Source: Celeribacter neptunius
Lineage (GTDB): Bacteria > Pseudomonadota > Alphaproteobacteria > Rhodobacterales > Rhodobacteraceae
Assembly (NCBI RefSeq): GCF_900113955.1
Contig: NZ_FORH01000004.1
Span: 186,001-250,000 of the forward strand
Reading direction: 5' to 3'
DNA: 64,000 nucleotides
Shown: positions 26,695-35,879 of the stretch, in pieces
How the letters are laid out: each line of letters begins with the position of its first letter
Numbering within the stretch: the stretch's first letter is position 1
The notes under the pieces: model-generated
The model's database searches: none
What the model saw: the letters and a program-made list of their open reading frames with translations, nothing else
Told to the model about the DNA's origin: nothing
Made by a program: the position numbers and the translations under genes

Positions 26695-27618
26695 GTGTCA
26701 GATGCTGCCCGCATTCTCCTCCACGTCGGCTATCATAAGACAGCCACCACCTGGATGCAGAAGCATCTGTTCATGCCAGCACATGGGTTTCGTCAGCTGC
26801 TCGACCATCAGGAAATTTTCGATCTGATCGTCAAGCCTCACGGGTTGCGTTTCGACCCGGAACCTGCCCGAACCCTGATTGCCGAGAGATTGCAGGCGCT
26901 GGAGCCCGGCGAGGTTCCCGTCATTTCCTCGGAAGTGCTCTCGGGGCACCCTTTTCAGGGCGGCCACGAAAGCGACGTCTATGCCGAACGTCTGGCCCGG
27001 ATCGCGCCGGGCTCCAGGATCCTGCTCTCGATCCGGGACCAGATGCATATCATCCCCTCGGTCTACATGCAGTATCTGCAGCGCGGCGGGACCATGCCTT
27101 TTGACCAGTTCTTCGAGGGGACAACGCGGCCCGGCTATTTTGGCTTTACCCCAGAGCATTTCGAATACGACCTGTTGGTGGCGCATTATCAGACCTTGTT
27201 CGGGGCCGAGAGCATCTACATGCTGACACAAGAGTCGCTCAAGCAAGACATGGACGCCGCGGCTACCGCCCTCGCCGAATATGTCGGTGCGACCGGGTTT
27301 CACGGGTTGCAGGCCTCTGCACGAAAGGTACACGCGGCGGGCTATCCGGAATATTCCGCACCGTTCTTGCGGCGCGCAAACCATGTGCAAACCAGTACGC
27401 TCAACCCCTGCCCGATCCTGTCCTTTGGCGAAACGCCCGCCGGGCTCTACCGGCTGGCCGGTGGATTATCACGGCGCTGGCCCGTGGCGCCCTTCATGAA
27501 AGGGAAACGCCCGGTGAGCGCCTATGTAGCAAAACGTTTCGCCGGTCGTTACACTGAGAACAACAGGAGACTGGCGAAGATCATTCGCCATCCTCTGGAT
27601 TTGAGCCAATATTGCTGA
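26695..27618 (+). CDS. sulfotransferase family protein
   Basis: GTG start at 26695 with AAAAGGTG upstream, 3 bp after the flippase stop. The 307-residue protein begins 'ARILLHVGYHKTATTWMQKHLF', a typical PAPS 5'-phosphosulfate loop (HxGxxKTxTT). 'RILLSIRDQMHIIPSVYMQYL' carries the Arg and Ser of the 3'-phosphate site. It resembles bacterial and phage-type cell-surface sulfotransferases. It lies between flippase and polymerase genes, so the acceptor is probably a sugar of the repeat unit. It is the second sulfotransferase of the locus. Confidence 0.8.
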   Translation: MSDAARILLHVGYHKTATTWMQKHLFMPAHGFRQLLDHQEIFDLIVKPHGLRFDPEPARTLIAERLQALEPGEVPVISSEVLSGHPFQGGHESDVYAERLARIAPGSRILLSIRDQMHIIPSVYMQYLQRGGTMPFDQFFEGTTRPGYFGFTPEHFEYDLLVAHYQTLFGAESIYMLTQESLKQDMDAAATALAEYVGATGFHGLQASARKVHAAGYPEYSAPFLRRANHVQTSTLNPCPILSFGETPAGLYRLAGGLSRRWPVAPFMKGKRPVSAYVAKRFAGRYTENNRRLAKIIRHPLDLSQYC

Positions 27619-27646
27619 ACACGAAGCGCAGAAAGAGGTCAGCGTT

Positions 27647-29023
27647 GTGAGTATTGCCGACATATCGCCCTCGGGTCGCGTCGCGCGGGTGGCCCGTGTC
27701 AAAGAAGACAAGCTGTCGCCTCTGGTGACGCTCTATATCTTCTGCGTCGTGATCCCGATCTATTTCTATGTCGGACCGCTGTATCTCAATACGCTCCGCG
27801 CCATGTTGCTCATTCTCGTTGTTCCCTTGTGGGCGCGTCTCCTGATGGGCCATTTCGGCCGCGTCATCGCGACCGACTGGCTGCTTCTGCTCTACTTCCT
27901 TTGGACCATCCCCGCCCTATGGGTGAACAACCCGGACCAGGTGGTCCAGCAATCCGGGTCGACCGGCGCCGAGTTCCTTGGGGGTTATCTCGTCGGGCGG
28001 GCCTATGTGCGCAGCAAAGGCGCGTTTCTCACCCTGTGTCGGCAACTCTCGCTCATCGTGTTGCTGCTTTTGCCCTTTGGTCTGGTCGAGGCGCGGACCG
28101 CCGATCCGATCATTCCCGATCTGATCCGGCGTTTGCCGGGGGTGTTCTCTGTTCCGGACGTCGATATTCCGGGGCGGATGGGGCTCAACCGGGTGCAAAA
28201 TTCGTTCAACCACCCGATCCATTACGGCCTGTTCTGCTCGGTCGTGTTCTCGCTCAATTTCATCGCGCTGAATGGCAAGATCGGGACCGCCTGGAGATGG
28301 ATCTCCAGCGCCCTGATCGGGATGGGCTGTTTTCTGGCGCTCTCTTCCGGCGCGCTTTTGGCCCTGCTCCTGCAGCTTGGCCTGATCACCTGGGCCTTCG
28401 TCTTGCACAAGGTCGAAAAGCGCTGGTGGATTTTGCTCGGGCTTTTTGTCCTGGCCTATATCACGGTTGATCTGCTCTCAAACCGGACACCAATCCGCGT
28501 TTTCCTAAGCTATGCGACCTTCTCCGCGCACACCGCCTATTGGCGGTCCCTGATTTTTGAATACGGTTTTCAAAACGCGCTCGACAATCCGCTCTTCGGC
28601 ATCGGCCTCAATGACTGGGAACGGCCGGACTGGATGTATGGCGACAGTATGGACAACTTCTGGCTGGTGGTCGCCGTGCGTTTTGGCTTCCCGGCCGCGA
28701 TCTTCCTGATCGCAGGCTATCTCTATGCCCTGTTCAAGGTGATGTTCCGGGATCTCGACAGCGACCCCGATCTCTGGAAAATCCGACGCGCCTGGGTGTT
28801 CAGCTTTGTCGGCCTGACCTTCACGCTCTGCACCGTTCATGTCTGGGCGAATATCTATTCCTTCGTCTTTTTCATCTTCGCCGCCGGCATATGGTTGATG
28901 GACGTAAAGCCGAAAGATGACGACGAGCGAACGGCCGAGGCAGATCGCGATACTGGAACCTCATTGCCCTATTCGCGTTTTGCCCATGTATCGCGGCAGG
29001 ACCGTCAGCTGAAACGCGGCTGA
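27647..29023 (+). CDS. O-antigen/exopolysaccharide polymerase, Wzy-like
   Basis: GTG start at 27647 follows GAAAGAGG. The 458-residue protein has about ten to eleven membrane helices. A large loop 'RMGLNRVQNSFNHPIHYGLF' and the later 'FSAHTAYWRSLIFEYGFQNALDNPLFGIGLNDW' have the Arg/His/Gly pattern of Wzy/WaaL-type polymerases ('NPLFGIG'). It probably joins repeat units on the periplasmic face. Gene order flippase-sulfotransferase-polymerase supports a Wzx/Wzy-dependent pathway. Confidence 0.85.
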   Translation: MSIADISPSGRVARVARVKEDKLSPLVTLYIFCVVIPIYFYVGPLYLNTLRAMLLILVVPLWARLLMGHFGRVIATDWLLLLYFLWTIPALWVNNPDQVVQQSGSTGAEFLGGYLVGRAYVRSKGAFLTLCRQLSLIVLLLLPFGLVEARTADPIIPDLIRRLPGVFSVPDVDIPGRMGLNRVQNSFNHPIHYGLFCSVVFSLNFIALNGKIGTAWRWISSALIGMGCFLALSSGALLALLLQLGLITWAFVLHKVEKRWWILLGLFVLAYITVDLLSNRTPIRVFLSYATFSAHTAYWRSLIFEYGFQNALDNPLFGIGLNDWERPDWMYGDSMDNFWLVVAVRFGFPAAIFLIAGYLYALFKVMFRDLDSDPDLWKIRRAWVFSFVGLTFTLCTVHVWANIYSFVFFIFAAGIWLMDVKPKDDDERTAEADRDTGTSLPYSRFAHVSRQDRQLKRG

Positions 29024-29060
29024 GGCTCATAGAGAGATTATTGCGAGGGAAAGAACGGAC

Positions 29061-30305
29061 TTACGCGCGCTTCCAGAGGCCGCGTTTGAGAATCCTGCGC
29101 AAAGTCCCAACCGTCGAGGCCAGTTTTTCCTTGGGGGACAGCGCCATCCACGGCGTAAACAGATCCAGGCCCTTGAACCTGGTGTTCGGCATGCCCATCA
29201 CACGATGTGCAAGCCGGCGCCCCCAGACCGACCCTTTCTTCCTGAGCAACCCTTCCTGTGACTTGTCGAGCTTCCAGGTCTCGGCCGGCGTGGCCGTCAG
29301 ATAGCCTTTCGCGATCGCCCCTTCGATGATCTCTTTGCCAAGCTTCGTGCGGGCGACAATGAGGGAAAACCCGGGGTTCTCGCCATCGGGTTCCTCGTAC
29401 CAGGGATCGCCACAGGAAATATCGGCCAGCTCCCCCGCCCCGTCAGGCCAGAGATGCGCGGACCAGGGGCGGAACCCCTGAAGATAGGCCCAGGCACGCT
29501 GATAAATCCAATGCTGGCGTGGCGCCTCACCTGCGTTGCGGGTGGTGAAATAGCCCGGCCAGCCATAGCCGCGATACCGCAATGTCTCCAGCCCTTCTTC
29601 GGGGACACCATGTTCGGCCATCAGGCGCCGGGTCGCCTTTGTCGGCGGAGTTTCGGCACAAAAGAACGACAGGGTCACCCCGACTTTTTCCGCAAGTGCG
29701 GGGCGCAAGGCCATGGCGTTGCGCGTAGCGGCGATCTCGACCGGCTTGCCGATAACGACACAGGGTTTGGGCGCAGCCTCCACCCCTCCGAGGCCATCGC
29801 ACACGGAGGCCGGCGAATAACGGGACCCAACGGCGGCCAGCAATTCGTCACGCGTGTGGGACAGTCGGGTCTTGTTGCGGATCGGATCATCGGGATCTTC
29901 GCCGGTATGCAACGCCGCGTGGTAATCGAGCTGTTCGAGACAATATTGCGCAATCGCGGTCAGTGCGCCACCGGAGCTGCCCTTGAACCGGAGTTCCTCG
30001 TCGTTGGCGTAGCCTTCCCAGATCCCGGTGATCGCCCCCCAGTTGGTCTCGGTCTTTTTGTCGACCGAAGCCACATAGTCATCGCGGTCCTTGAGCTGTC
30101 CGTAATCAGACGTGATCGTCGGGCAAACCGCGCAGGCTTCGCGGATCAGCGCAGGCGCGATCCCGTCCGAGAATTGCGGTCTCAGGCCCACATGATCGAT
30201 ATCGACCATGGCAACCTTGTCCGGGGAACAGATGTAGGAGCACGCCCCACAGCTGAGACAGAACCGGGTATCCGTGATGCGTTTCAAATCAGCTTGAAGG
30301 CTCAT
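29061..30305 (-). CDS. coenzyme F420 hydrogenase/dehydrogenase beta subunit (FrhB)-family Fe-S protein
   Basis: The 414-residue protein starts with a ferredoxin-like 'RFCLSCGACSYICSPDK' cluster motif. Further Cys lie in 'REACAVCPTITSDYG'. Then come 'FKGSSGGALTAIAQYCLE' and 'ISCGDPWYEE', hallmarks of FrhB N- and C-terminal domains. Alphaproteobacteria do not use F420 for hydrogen metabolism, and FrhB-family members in polysaccharide loci are usually linked to pyruvyl transfer or sugar modification without firm biochemistry. It lies downstream of the GDP-mannose genes on the same strand. Confidence 0.8.
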   Translation of the reverse strand: MSLQADLKRITDTRFCLSCGACSYICSPDKVAMVDIDHVGLRPQFSDGIAPALIREACAVCPTITSDYGQLKDRDDYVASVDKKTETNWGAITGIWEGYANDEELRFKGSSGGALTAIAQYCLEQLDYHAALHTGEDPDDPIRNKTRLSHTRDELLAAVGSRYSPASVCDGLGGVEAAPKPCVVIGKPVEIAATRNAMALRPALAEKVGVTLSFFCAETPPTKATRRLMAEHGVPEEGLETLRYRGYGWPGYFTTRNAGEAPRQHWIYQRAWAYLQGFRPWSAHLWPDGAGELADISCGDPWYEEPDGENPGFSLIVARTKLGKEIIEGAIAKGYLTATPAETWKLDKSQEGLLRKKGSVWGRRLAHRVMGMPNTRFKGLDLFTPWMALSPKEKLASTVGTLRRILKRGLWKRA

Positions 30306-30430
30306 ATAGGGTACGTCCGCGAATGATTTCTCCTCCCCCCTGATTGGCTTGTATCTTCCGTGCGATCAAGCCTTCAGCCCGCATATTCTCATCTATTCGC
30401 GATCCCTTGCCCGGAGCGCCATATCGGTGA

Positions 30431-31861
30431 TCAATCCTGGTGATCCGGGTCGGGTATTTGAGCCTTTTGCGGCTTGGGACTTTTCAGAATGCAGCCGACG
30501 GTTTCACGGGCAACCCGCACCAGCGCCTGTGCCCGCGATTCCGAGGCGGACTGTGCATAGATTCGAAACTCCGGCGCATTACCGGAGGGGCGCAGATGCA
30601 GCACCTCGCCGCTTGTAAACGTCACACGCAGCCCATCCGTCAGATCGGCACTCGAGATCTCGCCAAGGGAGGCAAAGAACGCTGCTCTTGCCGTGCGATC
30701 TTCGATCAACTCCGAGAGGAATGCCCTGGCCTTGTCGAGATCGACCCGCTGCAATCGATCAGACACGCTGACACAGGGCGGCAGCCCGGCGACCAATTCC
30801 GCGAGACTGCAATCTGCCCGCTTTGCCGCCAGAAGCGACCCAAGGATCGGCAACATCGCGTCACGGGTCGGCAAGGGGGCAAGCGGGCCGAAAACTGTCG
30901 CCTCGAAACCCAGGATGAAGCCGCCATTGGCCTCGAACCCGACGACCTCGGCGTGTTTTGCCTTGGCCATGGCTTCGAGCACAAAGGGGGAGCCAATCTT
31001 GGTCAGTATCACCTCTTCGAACATCGGGAGACGCCGCACCATGTCATTCGAGGACACAGGCGTCACCACCGACTTGGCTTTCAGGATTCTGGCGGTCAGA
31101 ACACCGAGGATATCTCCAGAGATGAGTTTTCCCGTGGCATCGGTGAGCATCGGTCGGTCCGCATCGCCATCGCTCGAAACGATGGCATCAAGGCGGTGAT
31201 TTTGACTCCAATCCCGCAGATTATAGGCCGTTTTCCGATCTATCGCCTCGGTGTCCACCGGCACAAAGACCTCTGAATGACCCAGCTCGACCACCTCTGC
31301 GCCAAGGCGCTTCAGGATCTGCCCAAATGTGTCGCGGGCGACCGATGAATGTCGATAGACGCCAAGTCTGAGCCCTTTCAATGCTCCCGGACCGAAGCCC
31401 GTGACATAGCGCGCGACATAGTGGCGTTCAGCCGACATATCGCTCCGGATTGTTCCCGACCTTGCGGCTTTTCGCCGGGACCCGTTGACATAGGCCGCGC
31501 CGATCTTCGCCTCGTCGGCTTTCAACACCTCGCCATCGGGCAGGTAGAATTTTAACCCGTTACGGTCGGCGGGAACGTGGCTACCGGTGACCATGATCGC
31601 GGCAGCGCCGGCCGCAAGCGACGAAAACGCCAGTGCCGGCGTGGCGATCGTCCCGCAATCGACAACCTCCACCCCGGCCTCCGATGCCGCCCGACAAACC
31701 GACCGCACAATCCCGGGCGAAGACGGGCGCAAATCGCGCCCGGCATAGAGCCTATCACAGCGAACCGTGGTCAAAAACGCATGGGTGTAATCCGTCACGA
31801 GGGAAGCGCTCAACTCGCGCACGAGGCCGCGCAGCCCGCTGGTGCCAAATTTTGGTGCCAT
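30431..31861 (-). CDS. manB: phosphomannomutase / phosphoglucomutase family
   Basis: ATG 31861 ('MAPKFGTSGLRGLVRELS') has AAGG upstream and matches the family N-terminus; a frame start at 31882 adds seven residues without a binding site. 'IMVTGSHVPADRNGLKFY' is the active-site loop with the phosphoserine (TGSH, a variant of TASH). 'VSSDGDADRPML' binds the metal, and 'LRPSGNAPEFRIY' binds substrate phosphate. It interconverts mannose-6-phosphate and mannose-1-phosphate for GDP-mannose. It follows the guanylyltransferase gene by 65 bp. Confidence 0.87.
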   Translation of the reverse strand: MAPKFGTSGLRGLVRELSASLVTDYTHAFLTTVRCDRLYAGRDLRPSSPGIVRSVCRAASEAGVEVVDCGTIATPALAFSSLAAGAAAIMVTGSHVPADRNGLKFYLPDGEVLKADEAKIGAAYVNGSRRKAARSGTIRSDMSAERHYVARYVTGFGPGALKGLRLGVYRHSSVARDTFGQILKRLGAEVVELGHSEVFVPVDTEAIDRKTAYNLRDWSQNHRLDAIVSSDGDADRPMLTDATGKLISGDILGVLTARILKAKSVVTPVSSNDMVRRLPMFEEVILTKIGSPFVLEAMAKAKHAEVVGFEANGGFILGFEATVFGPLAPLPTRDAMLPILGSLLAAKRADCSLAELVAGLPPCVSVSDRLQRVDLDKARAFLSELIEDRTARAAFFASLGEISSADLTDGLRVTFTSGEVLHLRPSGNAPEFRIYAQSASESRAQALVRVARETVGCILKSPKPQKAQIPDPDHQD

Positions 31862-31926
31862 ACACACCTTCCCTGCCTTCATCTGAACTGGTCACGGTCA
31901 TCCGTTGATCCGCTCAACACCCCGCG

Positions 31927-33378
31927 TCATGCCTCGTCGCAAGACCCACGGGCATAGATGTCGCCGTAGCGGATGATGTCATCTTCGCCGACATAGGTCC
32001 CGGTCTGCACCTCGATCAGAACCATTGGCACCTTGCCGGGATTTTCCAGCCGGTGCATCGCGCCGAGCGGGACATAAACGGATTGGTTCTCCGTCACGAG
32101 TTTCTCCTCCCCATCGACGGTCACCCGCGCCGTCCCCTCGACCACGATCCAATGTTCGGAACGGTGGAAATGGCTCTGCAGGCTGAGCGCCGCGCCCGGA
32201 TGGACATAGATGCGTTTGACCTGGAATCGCCCGCCAATAACCAGACGCTCGAACCAGCCCCAAGGGCGATGGTCCTTTGGGAAATCGGTGGCTTGTGCCA
32301 GACCTTTCTGTCGCAGGGCGGCGACCGCTGTTTTCACATCCTGAGCCCGTGCCATGTCCGCCACGAGCACGGCATCGTTCATAGCGATTGCCATGACGTT
32401 TCTCAGTCCGATCCCCACCATTTCAAGATTTTCACTTTCGGCACGGATCAGGCTGTTTTCACAATCGATCACGGTCGCCCCTCCGGCGGTCACGACACCA
32501 TCTGCATCCGGATCTGTCTCTCGCCACACGGCGTCCCAAGCACCGAGATCCGTCCACCCGCCTTCGAAAGGCACAACCGCGAGATTGTCCGCTTTCTCCA
32601 TGATCCCGGAATCGATGGACATATCCTCGACATCCGCCCATGCCGCCGGGTCGAGGCACAGGAAGCCGAGATCAGATTTCGCTGTCGAGACAGCGTTGGT
32701 CACCGGGGGCATCAGATCGGGCGCATAGAGATCGAATGCCGCGAGAATATCTTTCGCTTTGAACAGGAAGATGCCGGAATTCCAGAGATAAGTCCCTGTT
32801 TCAAGCATCTCGATTGCGCGTGCCATATTCGGCTTTTCAACGAATTTCTCGAGATCCACCGCCGCGTCCAACCTGTTCGGCAGGGTCGCAAGCTCAAGGT
32901 AGCCATAGGCGGTTTCCGGACGCGTCGGCTTGACACCGAATGTGACGAGCTTGCCCGCTTCCACAGCGGCGAGACCCTTTTTCACTGCGGCATGAAATGC
33001 CACAGGGTCCTGCAGAACATGATCAGAAGGCGCCACGAGCAGGATTGTTTCAGGATCTGTCTCGGCGAGATAGTGCGCCGCGGCCAGTATCGCCGGGGCG
33101 GTGTTTCGGCTCTGCGGTTCGATCAGGATCGTTCCCGGATCGATCCCGATCTGGGCCAGTTGTTCCGCAACAATGAACCGGAAGTCGGATGCCGTCACGA
33201 TCGTCGGGGCCAAAAAGTCGATCCCGTCGAAACCTTCGGACAGACGGATGACCGAGTCCTGAAACAATGTGTTGTTGCCAACCAGAGGGACGAATTGTTT
33301 GGGATAGCTTTGACGTGACAAAGGCCATAGCCGCGTCCCCGAGCCTCCGCACAGTATAACAGGTGAGACCAAATACAT
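31927..33378 (-). CDS. manC: mannose-1-phosphate guanylyltransferase / mannose-6-phosphate isomerase
   Basis: ATG 33378 has GGGGGA upstream and gives a 483-residue bifunctional-size protein; the open frame extends to 33480 without support. 'VILCGGSGTRLWPLSRQSYPKQF' is the pyrophosphorylase signature. The C-terminal cupin ('GAALSLQSHFHRSEHWIVVEGTA', 'VPLGAMHRLENPG') is a type II phosphomannose isomerase domain. It makes GDP-mannose from mannose-1-phosphate and GTP. It opens the minus-strand unit with phosphomannomutase and the FrhB-family gene. Confidence 0.94.
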   Translation of the reverse strand: MYLVSPVILCGGSGTRLWPLSRQSYPKQFVPLVGNNTLFQDSVIRLSEGFDGIDFLAPTIVTASDFRFIVAEQLAQIGIDPGTILIEPQSRNTAPAILAAAHYLAETDPETILLVAPSDHVLQDPVAFHAAVKKGLAAVEAGKLVTFGVKPTRPETAYGYLELATLPNRLDAAVDLEKFVEKPNMARAIEMLETGTYLWNSGIFLFKAKDILAAFDLYAPDLMPPVTNAVSTAKSDLGFLCLDPAAWADVEDMSIDSGIMEKADNLAVVPFEGGWTDLGAWDAVWRETDPDADGVVTAGGATVIDCENSLIRAESENLEMVGIGLRNVMAIAMNDAVLVADMARAQDVKTAVAALRQKGLAQATDFPKDHRPWGWFERLVIGGRFQVKRIYVHPGAALSLQSHFHRSEHWIVVEGTARVTVDGEEKLVTENQSVYVPLGAMHRLENPGKVPMVLIEVQTGTYVGEDDIIRYGDIYARGSCDEA

Positions 33379-33593
33379 ATGTCCCCCGGAAGAATGTAGA
33401 ATTGGCCCCTCAACCATAGATTGTATTGAAATGCCGGTTGTGTCCAGTGCCTTGACGGTCACGCCGCCACCAACCGACACACCAACAAAAACGATTATTT
33501 TTAAATGAACCAGAATTCGCGCTGAACCTCGACATTTTGCACAATCGGTGACAATGCTAGAAGAACAGCCAAAATTCAGTGACCTCTGACCCT

Positions 33594-34319
33594 ATGACCA
33601 TTCCTTCGCCCCTTGATACCGGCCGCCCGTCCAATCCGGAGACAACGCCGGAGAACAGCAAGAAGACCGCCATCGAGACGGTCCATGAACAGATCCGCGA
33701 GAGGGTCATCTCCGGTGAGATCGGGCCCGGCGAGCGGCTGCATGTCGACAAGCTTCGGCTTGAATTCGGGGTTTCCACCTCGACCATGCGCGAGGCGATC
33801 TCGCGGCTTCTGATCGACAATCTGGTCACCTCCGAACAGCAGCGCGGCTTTCGCGTCGCACCGCTGTCGCTCAAGGATTTCCGCGATATCACCGATGCCC
33901 GCAAACTGATCGAGGCGCAGGCCCTGCGGATCTCTCTGGCCAATCGCACCGAGGCCTGGGAAGCCGATCTGGTCGCCGCCTATCATCGGCTGTCGCGGAT
34001 CGAAGAGCGGCTCGTCGGCGAGGAAAAGAACGAATATGCCCATGACTGGGACGAGTGGAACGCCAATTTTCACGATTGTCTGGTTCAGAATTGCGACAAT
34101 GCCTGGCTCAAACGGTTCCGCCGCACCCTGCACCAGCATTCCTATCGCTATCACCGGCGGCTGATCGGTGATCACTCGCTACGGCGCGATGTCCGGGTGG
34201 AGCACAAGGCGATTTTCGACACTGCCATCGCCGGCGATGTCGCGGCCTGTGTCGCCGAGGTCGAGGCGCATATCGAGAAATCCTATACCGATCTCATCGA
34301 ACAGCACGATCTGAGCTGA
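33594..34319 (+). CDS. GntR-family (FadR/FCD) transcriptional regulator
   Basis: The 241-residue protein from ATG 33594 (an upstream GTG at 33579 is possible) has an N-terminal winged helix, 'VHEQIRERVISGEIGPGERLHVDKLRLEFGVSTSTMREAISRL'. The C-terminal all-helical FCD domain carries metal-site residues in 'DEWNANFHDCLV' and 'EHKAIFDTAI'. Such regulators sense organic acids or aromatic intermediates. It ends 15 bp from the convergent 3' end of the catechol meta-cleavage operon, making that operon a plausible target by proximity only. Confidence 0.85.
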   Translation: MTIPSPLDTGRPSNPETTPENSKKTAIETVHEQIRERVISGEIGPGERLHVDKLRLEFGVSTSTMREAISRLLIDNLVTSEQQRGFRVAPLSLKDFRDITDARKLIEAQALRISLANRTEAWEADLVAAYHRLSRIEERLVGEEKNEYAHDWDEWNANFHDCLVQNCDNAWLKRFRRTLHQHSYRYHRRLIGDHSLRRDVRVEHKAIFDTAIAGDVAACVAEVEAHIEKSYTDLIEQHDLS

Positions 34320-34334
34320 CGGCGCTCCGCGCGC

Positions 34335-34901
34335 TCAGGCGAAAAGCCAGTTGCGCAACAGCTTCGTCACTTTCGGCATCAGGACATAGGTCATCAACAG
34401 CACCTGGGTGATGGCGATGGTCAGGGTCTTGCTCCAATGCGGCCAGCCTTCCATCAACGGCAACATGATGAGCTGCAGCGGGTAGACCACGACAAAGACC
34501 ACAACGATCAGCACGATGGCCATTTTCCACTGCGGCGCATGTTTCGCCACCGGCACGTCGGGCAGGTCGAACCAGGCCTCGAGCCCGGTCACGCGTTTGC
34601 GCTCGCCCTCGCCTTCGACCAGATCGCCAAGCCGGCCGACCCAGAGCTTGCGGGTCTCCGAGTCTTCCCAGGCCTGACAATGCGCCCATGTGTCGAAGCG
34701 GTAGATCAACACATAGCGCCCGTCGGTCGCCCCGGACGGCTTGAGGATATTCACCCCCATATGGCCGGGAAAGTCAGAGGCCGCGGCAATGATGCCATGC
34801 AGCCAGTCTTCGTATTGCGCCTCGCAGCCGGGCCTGACCCGACGCGAGATCGAGATGGTGACCGGGCCTTCCTGGCCCGGTTCCACGAGGGTTTCGGACA
34901 T
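34335..34901 (-). CDS. antibiotic biosynthesis monooxygenase (ABM) domain fused to membrane helices
   Basis: The 188-residue protein has an N-terminal ABM-like ferredoxin fold (about 14-110; 'TISISRRVRPGCEAQYEDWLHGIIAAASDFPGHMG', 'YRFDTWAHCQAWEDSETR'). Two to three membrane helices follow (about 125-185, 'MAIVLIVVVFVVVYPLQLIMLPL'). This membrane ABM form is a known architecture of unknown function. It is the last gene of the meta-cleavage operon, 15 bp after the tautomerase gene. No role in catechol breakdown can be assigned from sequence. Confidence 0.75.
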   Translation of the reverse strand: MSETLVEPGQEGPVTISISRRVRPGCEAQYEDWLHGIIAAASDFPGHMGVNILKPSGATDGRYVLIYRFDTWAHCQAWEDSETRKLWVGRLGDLVEGEGERKRVTGLEAWFDLPDVPVAKHAPQWKMAIVLIVVVFVVVYPLQLIMLPLMEGWPHWSKTLTIAITQVLLMTYVLMPKVTKLLRNWLFA

Positions 34902-34916
34902 GGTGTCCTCGCACTT

Positions 34917-35108
34917 CTAATCTTTGGTGACGAATTTCTGTTTGCCGGCGACACCCCAGTTTTCCTTGGGCACCTCGCGGATACAGACACGAATGGCTTC
35001 GATCGGAGCGCCGATGGCCTCGACGGTCGCCTCCGTCACCTTTTCAATCAGCCTGGCTTTCATCTCCGGCGTGCGGCCTTCGACCAGCGTCACTTCGATA
35101 AAGGGCAT
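34917..35108 (-). CDS. 4-oxalocrotonate tautomerase
   Basis: This 63-residue protein starts 'MPFIEVTLVEGRTPEMKARLI', with Pro directly after Met, the catalytic base once Met is removed. 'VTEATVEAIG' and the Arg in 'IRVCIREVP' complete the family pattern, and length matches the usual 62-residue mature subunit. It ketonises 2-hydroxymuconate in the dehydrogenative branch. It lies 3 bp after the decarboxylase gene. Confidence 0.93.
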   Translation of the reverse strand: MPFIEVTLVEGRTPEMKARLIEKVTEATVEAIGAPIEAIRVCIREVPKENWGVAGKQKFVTKD

Positions 35109-35111
35109 GGC

Positions 35112-35879
35112 TCACTCTCCGATGTTGAACCCGATCTGACCGAGCTTCTCGACCTCGAGCAGCACCGATTGCCCCGCTGCCATCGGGATCGCGGCGGTGG
35201 CCCCGCCGGCAAGCACGATGTCGCCCGCCTTGAGTTCCTCACCCGCTGAGGCGACCATCCGCGCCGCCGAGACGAGCGAGCGCACCGGATTGCCGAGGAT
35301 CGCAGCGGAGGAGCCGATTTCACCGGGCCGGCCATTGATCGACAGCACCATGCCGAGGTTCGAAATATCGATCTCCGGACTGTGCCAGGTGCCAAGGGCG
35401 AAACCCGAAGAAGACGAGTTGTCCGCAATCACGTCGCCCACATCGAATTTGAACGCCTTGTAGCGGCTGTCGATGATCTCGAGCGCAGGGGCCACCGCCT
35501 CCACGGCCGACATCGCCTCCAGCGCAGAGACATTTCCAGACAGGGGCTTCTTGATCAGAAAGGCGATCTCCGGCTCGACGCGCGGGTGGACGTATTTGGC
35601 CATCGAAACGACCCCGCCCTCTTCTTCGCGCATCGCGTCGGTGAGACGGCCCCAGACCACATCGGACACACCGACCTGAATCATCTTGGCCCGGGACGTC
35701 AACCCCATCTTGATACCGATCCGCTTCTCGCCACGGGCATAGCGGCGCTGCATCGACAACGCCTGCACGGCATAGGCATCCGCCACACTCAGCGGCGTCT
35801 TATCGGAGATTTGCGGGATTTCGGTGGCGGTGCGGGCCGCCTCGTCCACATATTCGGCAAGTTGAGCGAGATCCATCAT
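35112..35879 (-). CDS. dmpH: 2-oxo-3-hexenedioate (4-oxalocrotonate) decarboxylase
   Basis: The 255-residue protein belongs to the hydratase/decarboxylase (FAH-like) family: '[13 protein letters not shown]', '[16 protein letters not shown]' (metal-binding Glu pair), '[14 protein letters not shown]' and '[15 protein letters not shown]'. It resembles the hydratase encoded at 37846-38640, but 'MGLTSRAKM' and the pairing with the tautomerase favour the decarboxylase. Its start overlaps the aldolase stop (ATGA). Together the two enzymes convert 4-oxalocrotonate to 2-hydroxypent-2,4-dienoate. Confidence 0.88.
   Translation of the reverse strand: MMDLAQLAEYVDEAARTATEIPQISDKTPLSVADAYAVQALSMQRRYARGEKRIGIKMGLTSRAKMIQVGVSDVVWGRLTDAMREEEGGVVSMAKYVHPRVEPEIAFLIKKPLSGNVSALEAMSAVEAVAPALEIIDSRYKAFKFDVGDVIADNSSSSGFALGTWHSPEIDISNLGMVLSINGRPGEIGSSAAILGNPVRSLVSAARMVASAGEELKAGDIVLAGGATAAIPMAAGQSVLLEVEKLGQIGFNIGE

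Noticed and set aside
32053-33318. 421-codon plus-strand open frame
   Set aside because: Antisense to the mannose-1-phosphate guanylyltransferase gene, a high-GC shadow.
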